Below, piece after piece: positions 55,921-64,000 of a DNA stretch of 64,000 bases. The stretch lies in NCBI RefSeq assembly GCF_949628265.1, contig NC_088790.1, positions 32,368,545-32,432,544 of the forward strand, written 5' to 3'. The stretch's first letter is position 1, and each line of letters starts with the position of its first letter. A program made the translations under genes and the position numbers. The notes under the pieces are model-generated. The model ran no database searches, had not been told where the DNA came from, and worked only from the letters and a program-made list of their open reading frames with translations. Origin of the DNA: Cloeon dipterum (taxonomy: Eukaryota > Arthropoda > Insecta > Ephemeroptera > Baetidae).

Positions 55921-57145
55921 TTTCCGTAGAGAAAATCGTGTAAACTATTTCCCGTGATTTTTAATTGCGACCCTGAGTCCCTGAAATAGCGAATTAATTA
56001 AATTCCCGCATCGGAAATCATTTTTATTTACTTCAGATTGATTAAATAAATATCTTAAATACTTTCCAGTTGAGAAAATCGTGTAAACTAGTTCCCGTGA
56101 TTTTTAATTGCGACCCTGAGTCCCTGAAATATTCAATGAATTAAATTCCCGCATCGGCAAACGATTTTATTTACTTCAGATTGATTAAATAAATATCTTA
56201 AACACATTCCAGTTGAGAAAATCGTGTAAACTAGTTCCCGTGATTTTTAATTGCGACCCTGAGTCCCTGAAATAGCGAATTAATTAAATTCCCGCATCGG
56301 AAATCATTTTTATTTACTTCAGATTGATTAAATAAATATCTTAAACACATTCCAGTTGAGAAAATCGTGTAAACTAGTTCCCGAGATTTTTAATTGCGAC
56401 CCTGAGTCCCTGAAATATTCAATGAATTAAATTCCCGCATCGGTAAACGATTTTATTTACTTCAGATTGATTAAATAAATATCTTAAATACTTTCCAGTT
56501 GAGAAAATCGTGTAAACTAGTTCCCGAGATTTTTAATTGCGACCCTGAGTGCCTAAAATATTTAATTAATTAAATTCCTGCATCGGAAATATATTTTATT
56601 TACTTCAGATTGATTAAATAAATATCTTAAACACTTTCCAGTTGAGAAAATCGTGTAAACTAGCTCCCGAGATTTTTAATTGCGACCCTGAGTCCCTGAA
56701 ATATCGAATTTATTAAATTCCCGCATCTGAAATCGATTTTATTTACTTCAGTTTGTTTAAATAATTATTTTAGACACGTTTCCGTCGAGAAAATCGTGTA
56801 AACTAGCTCCCGTGATTTTTAATTGTGAACCTGAGTCCCTGAAATAGCGAATTTATTAAATTCCCGCATCGGAAATCATTTTTATTTACTTCAGATTGAT
56901 TAAATAAATATCTTAAACACATTCCAGGTGAGAAAATCGTGTTAACTAGTTCCCGTCATTTTTAATTGCGACCCTGAGTGCCTTAATTATTTAATTAATT
57001 AAATTCCCGCATCGTTAAACGATTTTATTTACTTCAGTTTGTTTAGATAAATATCGTAGACACATTCCATTCGTGAAATTGTGTAAACTATTTCCCGTGA
57101 TTTTTAATTGCGGCCCTGAGTAACTGAAATATTTAATTAATCAAA
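55921..57145. repeat. Satellite array, exact 143-bp period, ~8.5 units
   Basis: The word GAGAAAATCGTG(T) starts at 55929, 56072, 56215, 56358, 56501, 56644, 56787 and 56930, and a mutated copy at 57073: 143 bp every time. Each unit continues TAAACTAGTTCCCGTG, TTTTTAATTGCGACCCTGAG, AATTCCCGCATCGG, TTTATTTACTTCAG. The first four units alternate two versions (AATAGCGAATTAATT and AATATTCAATGAATT), so a 286-bp dimer has been amplified. No coding potential. Confidence 0.95.
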
Positions 57146-57245
57146 ACACCAATCTCAAATTATTATTGCTATCAAATGTAATCGATTTTATTGTATTATA
57201 TTATACCTCTCGTGTGTGATTTATAAAAAACAACTCATTCAATAA

Positions 57246-58096
57246 GAATTTAATTTAAAACTATTAAAAATATGTTTTGTTTAAATTTCATCATTTCGAT
57301 GCTAAATTTTGTGGGGTAATTAAATTGTTCGCGGAAAGAAGCAGACATGTGGCAATGGCAAGAGATTATTGTTTAAAAGGTAATTGATTCACGCATTTCT
57401 TGTCACTTGATAAAATTGCAGTAAATTAAGAGAAATGTAATGTTTTATTTTAATTTTTCCTCCTATCCCACTATGTTATTTGTTGCGTGTCAACTTTTCT
57501 CTTTCTACATACTCCACACCCAAATCAATTAAAAACCGTTCTTGGTAAAACAAAATTAAAATCAGTGATATTTCTAAATAAAAGACTTTTTAACCTCGTT
57601 TTTAACAATCTTTTGTACTATGTATTAAATCATTACAATGCAGAGGCAGAAATTTCCGAAAGCAGGCAACAAAAGGGACGATAAGAATTTTTAGAACACC
57701 AAAAAATGCAACATACTTCGCATTTCTTAGCGCGATAAATTTCTTCCAAACTCGGCTTGAGATATAAAATTCGAACAATTCCTGATATTTACCAAGGTTT
57801 TAAAATAAGCTAAATAAAACATTAGGTAATTTTAGTATATTAGGAATTTTTATTCATCATTTTACTATTTATCCATTATTTCTTATTCACATATTTAATT
57901 ATATTTATGATAATTTGTCTTAAAAATCTTCAATAGAGAAGATTGAGAGGAAGACATACTAAAATATTTTCATTACATATTAATTCCAATTATATACATA
58001 TACGGTAAAAAATTACCAATATCCAGCATAAATAAATAAACATTTCCGTTCTTAATAAATTAAGTTTTGCGCCTAAATTCTGATTATGTTGACCTC
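57246..58096. repeat. Right arm of the large inverted repeat
   Basis: Partner of 54841-55670. It holds a plus-strand family-B promoter remnant at 57320-57410 (CAGACATGTGGC, GTTTAAAAGGTAATTG, CGCATTTCTTGTCACTTG) with no exon after it. The arm ends inside the stop-codon end of A10 (58073-58096). Confidence 0.9.
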
Positions 58097-59713
58097 GATT
58101 TTCTTTGCCTCTTTCCTGTAGGCACGCAAGTCAGATTTTATACTGTCGCATTCTGGCGTTGAATGACGATCAACGCCGTCGAAATTGCCACAAACGATAT
58201 ATTTATTTGAAATCGACTCATTCTCACACAGTTCCAATTCAAAACAGTTCACTTTCTTCAGGATTTTCTGCTCTTTAACCAAAATCATGGTGCTTGCCAA
58301 TTCTTCAAGAGTGGCGGGAACTCCAATCATCCTCACTTCTTCCAGATTCGGCGCTGATAGGATATTCGAGAGCGGAATATAAGCGTTTCTGTTGCTGTAA
58401 AAATTAATTTTATAAATAAATTAATTAAAATATTGCTAAAAATGCAGACCTTTCATTCGAAAACTCCAATTCCAGCTCTTTGAGCGAATAATTAGAGGAA
58501 AAAGACCAATCCTTCTCAGTCATCGGCATTTCGACGTCGAGGTGGCGCAAGGAAAGCTGTTCCAGCGTCTCACATCGCATGAAAAGATACCCGAAAAAAG
58601 ATTGCAAATCTAGTATCACAGTTTTAAGGTCTAGGGTCAGGTGCGTCAGGCGCTCTCCGTAGAAGAATAAAAATTCTCTCAAATCTACTCTACTGAACTC
58701 GGTCAAAATTAGATTTTTCAAATTCGGAAAATCGGTCAGCCTGGTTTTTTCATATTTTAGGCTTGGATCATCACTTCGCTTGATCTGAAATAGCACAAAT
58801 GACTTAAAACCATTGTTAAAAGAAGTATTTTAAACGCGTACATGCATTCTTGTGGCGTCACGGAATTTAGAGAGCGCCAGAACATCACGGTCGAGTTGGA
58901 TCGTCAAGTGCGTCAGTTTACTCTGGCCAGAGTCAGGCAAAGCTTCATAGTCCAACAATGTCGGCAGCATGTCCACGAATTGCTCGGGTTCTCCCAAAAG
59001 TCTTAAATTGGGCAGATGACGGACGCACCAGAGGGTTAAAGAGTCTCGGAACTCGCTGTCGTATGAAATGGGTTTAAATTGGAAAACATCCAAACCACCA
59101 AAAGCCTCGAGAACTAAAGTTATGTCATCGATTTTAAAATTAGTCTCGGGTTTTATTTGGAAGAAAAGATTCTTCAGTCGGGGCAGCTCTCTGCAAAGTT
59201 CCACCAACGTGGAAAAGGAAATGGAAAACTGCTTAACACTTAGAGTCCTTAGGTGTTTCATCTTGGAAATTTCATTGAGAATTCCGTCTGGCATTTTTGT
59301 GCATAGAGCATTTCGCATTTTTGAAAATCCTACCATGATTTTGAAGACGCGCATATTTAATGCCTTAGAATTAATTTTTTTCAGAATCTGGAAGCGATAA
59401 AAAAATTATAACTCTGAAAAATAGGAAACTTATTTTATACTCACCTCTACTAGGAAGGGTGAATTTTGAGGAAATAAATTCAATACCATGGCAAATTCAA
59501 TTTCCGTTAACAAGGGAGAAATTGCCGCTTCCAATGCTGCCTTTTTTTCATAACATTGAAAAGAAACGTATTTTTTTTGGATATAACGTCTTGACTCGCT
59601 CGACAAAGAATGCATTGGCTGCAAACATAAAAATCGTGATAATATTAAAAAAATGCAGTGGTATATCTCAAACTCAATAAACTTTCGACATTTTCATTTG
59701 CTGACGCCATCAT
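58073..59713 (-). pseudogene. A10: divergent family-A gene with an exon 2 frameshift
   Basis: Exons: first about 59670-59713 (MMASANENVES, donor unclear), 59445-59618, 58842-59387, 58450-58784, 58073-58394. Exons 3-5 are open: FKIMVGFSKMRN, KHLRTLSVKQFSISF, LPRLKNLFFQIKPET, LPNLRLLGEPEQF, FPNLKNLILTEFSRV, LEQLSLRHLDV, LKELELEFSNE, APNLEEVRMIGVPATLEE. Exon 2 should be phase 1 to 0, but its length is 174 not 173: frame NAFFVERVKTLYPKK before, and KAALEAAISPLLTEIEF after, an A8 run (59571-59578). One A too many in a homopolymer could be a sequencing error, in which case the gene is intact (~460 aa). The last codons and 3' UTR form the tip of the inverted repeat. Confidence 0.7.
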
Positions 59714-59865
59714 GTTCTCTTCGGTTTATAAAAATTCTGGAATAATCTTTTACAAGACACGACCAATTTTGTTAAAGAAGAGCACGCACGACTTCCGTTC
59801 TCGGCGACACCTGATGAGAGAATATCATTGGGGAAAAGGCATCTTGATTCGTTATAGGTGAAGTA

Positions 59866-59919
59866 GAGGGGTTGAGAGGGAGAGGGAGGGAGAGAGAGAG
59901 AGAGAGGGGGGAGGGGTGC
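59866..59919. repeat. GA-rich microsatellite
   Basis: GAGAGGGAGAGGGAGGGAG followed by (AG)n and a G-run, ~150-200 bp upstream of the A10 start. Confidence 0.85.
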
Positions 59920-60206
59920 TGCCAGAGGGAATTTATTTTACAGGGACATTTTTGCTAAATAATCCTTTCGTTATACGTCCGGACAAAAAGTCAATAATAA
60001 AAAAGCTCTTCTTTTGTTCGTACTTCTGGGCATATGAAAACTAACAATAAAATGCTCTTTGAACTGCTCTCAACAGGAACACATAAGATTTAATTATTGC
60101 AAATACAAAGCTCAGTGACATAATATGCAATTAAGGGATTTATTCATCTCCGCTTAAGTTTTTTCAAACCAAAATTAAGAATATTACATTCTCCAGGTTT
60201 ATTTGG
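59920..60206. other. A10-B6 intergenic stretch
   Basis: Nothing recognised apart from B6 3' flanking DNA; AACTAACAATAAAATGCTCT (60041-60060) recurs downstream of B7 at 62720-62740 as a shared B 3' flank. Confidence 0.4.
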
Positions 60207-62151
60207 TTAATTTTCGTTATCAAAAACGGCATTCATCTCAGAAACGGAAGCATCGACATCATTGAGTATAGTCGATTGGATTGTCAGCAGCGGGTCTTCA
60301 AATTTATATCTTCTACCGAATCTGCAAAAATAAAAATATTTTTATCGCAATAACATCAAATTAACGTACCGCACTCACTTGAAATCAGTTAACTTGGGAA
60401 GAAATGCACACGCACTCTTCAAAAAATTAGCAAAAGCTTCAGGAATTGCAAAATTAAAATAGACGTGCAAAGTGTGAAGGTTTTTTAAAATTCGTTTTTC
60501 TTGAATCAAAGAGTTTAGAATCGAAAGATCACTATCGTTCAAAAGTTTCACTTCCAACTTGACTTTTTCCAGTTTAGGCGCAGACAAAATATTGGACAAT
60601 AACATGATTTGCAGATCAGGCCTACCACTCCTTCCAAAAGAAGAGGAATCGTAACTGTGCATTTGAAATATCTTAGTTTAATGATTACAGGGCTTTCGTG
60701 ATACTTACAAATGAAATAACCATTCGAGTTCCTTCAGCTCCGCGAAAAATTCCATTTTTGGTGACGGCCAGTTATTTAAACACACGTTGAGCAGTGACAA
60801 TTTTTCAAGTTTCGGACAAAACTTGAAAACAGATTCCAAATTTATTGTTGAATTTTCGAAATCGTTTCCCAAATAAATTGAATGCAGCTTTTGTCCGTAG
60901 GTGATCAAATAGTGCTCGTTAATAACGCTGCCATACACATTCCTCAAATGAAGCTGTCTAATATTGTTGTATTTTGGCATCATATCCTCTTCCAAACAAC
61001 CAGTATTCGCAATCTTAAAAAATTACTGTTTAGTGAGGTGAAGCGAAGGCAGAAGGGTGTATGTTAAAATTAAGATTAAAAATCTAAAAAGAATCTAAAA
61101 TTACCACAAGACAGGTGACTTTAGGAAACAATTTGGGCATTGCTTCAACTTCTTTTGCTTTATCCACATAGTCGACAATAACGTGTCGCATATTTGAGGC
61201 TCCAGGATAGTCCAAACCCTGATATCTATTACCATTTGTTCTTACGACAGTCCGAATCATTACTTTGTTTGGATCAAATTGAACCACTTCGATGTTTGGA
61301 AGGTTTCGGGTACACAAACAACCCAACCATTCAACACAGGGGTTTTCAAAAATAAATTCTTTTAAGTTGCTAAAACTGCTCAATACTTCTTCAGTGGTCG
61401 GCATGTCTTGGAAACGAATGGGAAAAGATAAATCGATATTCATGTACTGAAGACTCAAAAGATTTGTGCAAATTTTAAGCAAATCCAGAAAATTAATGGA
61501 ATACAAGTTGACATTAAGCCTGTTTAATTTTTGCATTTTCATGAGTGATTGCACCATATCCTGATTGAACACAGCATATCTGAAATAAATTCCCTCTGTG
61601 TCAAAAGTATTGTTTCGGTTTATGACGAGAGTCTCCACTTGCGGAGCTCGAGTTTCTATTTGTTTCAAAAGTTCGACGCACCATTGCGTCACCTAAAATT
61701 AAATGTTTTTATTTTCACTTCACGTTTATGACTTTGACATTACCTTTTCAATTTTTCTGTCTTTATACCGGTCAGGACAAAAGGACAAAATTCCGTTCAA
61801 CTCGATGTATCGGGTTCTTGCGCTCAGCAGAAATGGGAAGATCTCTTTCAAATTTACAAACTCCGTTTCCTGTCCCTGCACGTCCAAACATCTCTTCTTC
61901 ATTAAAACTTGCAAAATCTTTTCTCGCAAAAGGGAAGCTGCAATTGATAAACTGATGTCGTTCAAATATTTGAAACAAAACGAATACTTACGCAAACCCT
62001 TCAGTTTCTCGAGTTCATCAGGATGCGCTCTGTAAAAGGTCAGATGCTTCGAAATGACTCGAACTGCCAGTTGCTGCAAACCGAAGCTTTTCCTTCGCAG
62101 ATTTTGCAGCCGCTTCTTGGTCAGCTGCAACTCGTCCACCGGAGGGAACAT
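60207..62151 (-). CDS. B6: family-B LRR-like protein, intact
   Basis: Exons 61992-62151, 61744-61937, 61105-61692, 60709-61013, 60379-60654, 60207-60321 give 545 residues, start MFPPVDELQLTKKRLQNL. N-terminal module HPDELEKLKGLR, LREKILQVLMKKRCLDVQ, FPFLLSARTRYIELNGIL. LRR words: PQVETLVINRNNTF, MKMQKLNRLNVNLYS, FSNLKEFIFENP, CTRNLPNIEVVQFDP, NIRQLHLRNVYGS, CPKLEKLSLLNVCL, ELKELEWLF, APKLEKVKLEVKL, LPKLTDFK. Intron 2 has a GT donor (AAAAG|GTAATG). The ATG context (GAACATG) and MFPP replace MST of the other copies. Confidence 0.85.
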
Positions 62152-62204
62152 GGTGAAATTTTCAAGCTGGACACAATTAAGAGAGAGTTCCAAATTGTTT
62201 GGAT

Positions 62205-62285
62205 TGATGTGTTCGAATGCCAAGAAATGTGTTATTCAAATTCTTTTTAAATGATTTCTCCTGCCACATTGTGAACATTTAAATT
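62205..62285 (-). promoter_or_regulatory. Family-B promoter block (B6)
   Basis: Minus strand: CACAATGTGGCAGGAGAAAT, ATTTAAAAAGAATTTG, ACACATTTCTTGGCATTCG, AACACATCAATCCAAACAA. The TATA position has decayed to TTTAAAAAG. Confidence 0.65.
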
Positions 62286-62289
62286 CCCA

Positions 62290-62873
62290 AACTTATTATT
62301 AATATATAAAAATTAATTTGTACAAAACATATTTGTAGTTTTGAATTACATTCTTATCGAATGAGATGTTTTTATAAATCACATGCAGCAGTATAGGTAC
62401 ATATAATACAAATAGAAAATAACATTTGATAGCAATAATAATTTGATATTTGTGTCTTACGTACGGGAAAATAGAAGGTTGGAGATAACAAAGACCAACC
62501 AATTTCTATTAAGAACATATAGAGCTGTAAAATCTGATTCTGATCAAACACTCGAACTGAAATTGATTTAAAATAATTAATTACTAATTCTTTTGCGAAA
62601 TGACAGCTGCAGACTCTTTTGTGCTTCGCTTGCATTTAATTGACACGTGCAACGATTAAACTAATTAAGCCGCTTTTTAAAACGATTTATTCTATCGAAA
62701 TCTCACAAGGCATAGATGAAAACTAACAATAAAATGCTCTGCAGAGGCAAAAATGCTTTAATTGCGTATACGAAGCTGAATGTCATATACAATTCAGGGA
62801 TTTTTTTTTCATCTCAGCTAATGTGTTATAAAAGAATAAGCAAGGTTTGATAATATTCTCCTGGCTTCTTTGG
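62290..62873. other. Intergenic region B7-B6
   Basis: AT-rich; no gene. CTAACAATAAAATGCTCT (62723-62740) is shared with the 3' flank of B6. Confidence 0.4.
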
Positions 62874-64000
62874 TTAATTTTCATTTTCGAAAACAGCATT
62901 CATCTCACAAATGGAAGCATAGTTTTCATTGAGTATGGTCGATTGGCTTGCTAGGAGCGGGTCTTCATATTTCTCTCTTCTACCGAATCTGCAAAGAGAA
63001 AAATGTTTTCATCGCACAGTAAAAGATCAAATCAATTTGCCACTCACTTGAAATCAGTTAATTTCGGAAGAATTGCACACGCACTCTTCAAAACATTAGC
63101 CAGATTTTCGTCCACATAAGAATGGAAATAGACGTGCAAAGTGTGTAGGTTTTTTAAAATTCTTTTTTCACGAATCAAAGAGTTTAGAATCAAGAGATCA
63201 TCATGGTTCAAAAGTTTCACTTCCAACTTGACTTTTTCCAATTTGGGCGCCGACAAAATGTCGGACAATACCATGATTTGATTAAAATTCCCATACCTTC
63301 CCCCAAAAAGGGCTGAATCGTAACTGTGTGATAAAAATATCTTAGTTTATTGATTACAGGGCAATTGGTGATACTTACAAATTAAATACCCATTCAAGTT
63401 CTTTCAGCTCCGCGAAAGATTCAATTTTTGGTGACGGCCACTTTAAATTCACGTTGAGCAGTGACAATTTTTCAAGTTTCGGACAGTACTTGAAAACAGA
63501 TTCCAATTTTACTGTTGAACTTCGCAAATCGTTTCCCAAATAAATTGAATGCAGCTTTTGTCCATAGGTGATCAAGTACTTCTCAAAAACGGAGCAGAGA
63601 GGATCATAAAAATGAAGCTGTGTAATATTGTCGAATTTTGGCATCCCTCTGACTCTCAATCTATCCGTTTTACTGATCTTTAAAAACAATACTGATTAGT
63701 GAGGTGAAGCGTATGCAGTTGGTGTATGTTTGAATTAGGATCAAATATTCAAATAATCGATGAGTTCCAAAAACTTACCGTGAGACAGGTGACTTTTGGA
63801 AATAATTTGAGCTTTGCTTCAACTTCTTTTGCTTTATCCTCAGGGTCCACAATAATATGTCGCACATTTGAGGTTCCAGGATAGTCCAAACCCTGATATC
63901 TATTGCCATTTATTCTAAAGTGGTTCAGATTCATCATTTTGTTCGGATCAAATTGAACCACTTCGATGTTTGGAAGGTTTCGGGTACACAAACTACCCAA
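62874..64000 (-). CDS. B7: family-B LRR-like protein (5' part beyond the window)
   Basis: Visible exons: 63779-64000 (part of exon 3), 63379-63677, 63048-63323, 62874-62988, all open and in phase with B6. Words: CTRNLPNIEVVQFDPNKMM, GNRYQGLDYPGTSNVRHI, NITQLHFYDPLCSVF, CPKLEKLSLLNVNL, ELKELEWVF, APKLEKVKLEVKL, LPKLTDFK, and a tail ending VFENEN. It resembles B6 most closely (same strand, next door), so the two are a tandem pair. Nothing in view suggests damage. Confidence 0.83.

Noticed and set aside
55921..57145. CRISPR-like array
   Set aside because: Units are 143 bp with no short repeat/unique spacer pattern, in a eukaryotic genome; it is a satellite.
57487..57684. 65-aa ORF in the inverted repeat
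   Set aside because: Not conserved in the opposite arm frame; random.
1..64000. tRNA or rRNA genes
   Set aside because: I found no cloverleaf with A/B box or rRNA-like stretch by eye; a tRNAscan run would settle it.

Overview
The window is AT-rich eukaryotic DNA with short GT-AG introns (many 50-110 bp), metazoan housekeeping genes, long-TIR foldback MITEs and lineage-expanded gene families. This fits an arthropod, probably an insect; I cannot fix the species from sequence alone. All multi-exon models below were built by hand from reading frames, splice sites and comparison among paralogues inside the window; coordinates are genomic spans and the exons are in the evidence.

Region 1 (1-8.3 kb) is ordinary genome: the 3' end of a secretory-type gene (+), a complete YIPF6 Golgi membrane protein gene (-, 7 exons, 224 aa) and a complete divergent A/B-type cyclin gene (-, 8 coding exons, 421 aa). 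Foldback MITEs sit in the introns of the first gene and the cyclin gene.

Region 2 (9-50 kb and 58-64 kb) is a lineage-specific gene nursery of 18 loci encoding intracellular, leucine-rich-repeat-like proteins of about 460-555 aa with no signal peptide or TM segment. I divide them into family A (10 loci, 5 coding exons), family B (7 loci, 6 coding exons, the last cut by the window edge) and family C (one locus, 5 coding exons). All share one layout: a short helical N-terminal domain on exons 1-2 (a degenerate F-box/VHL-box-like module is my inference), then irregular LRRs with exon junctions in the same places and phases. Loci lie on both strands in tandem, divergent and convergent pairs. Four loci carry frameshifts or deletions (A1, A4, A10, B1), and the intergenic DNA holds orphan copies of the families' promoters and 3' ends. 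A frameshifted, intronless Rho1 retrocopy lies between A4 and A5.

Region 3 (51.3-54.0 kb) is an intact 7-exon gene for a secreted FG-GAP/VCBS-type protein (433 aa), with one full and one half copy of the MITE that also sits in the cyclin intron.

Region 4 (54.8-58.1 kb) is a large inverted repeat with arms of about 830-850 bp. The 1.6 kb between the arms holds a satellite of exactly 143-bp period. The arms contain a decayed family-B promoter and the outer tip of one arm is the 3' end of family-A gene A10.

The best candidate for an undescribed system is the A/B/C LRR cluster: rapidly turning over intracellular recognition or adaptor proteins, each family with its own strongly conserved promoter, spread by inverted and tandem duplication.
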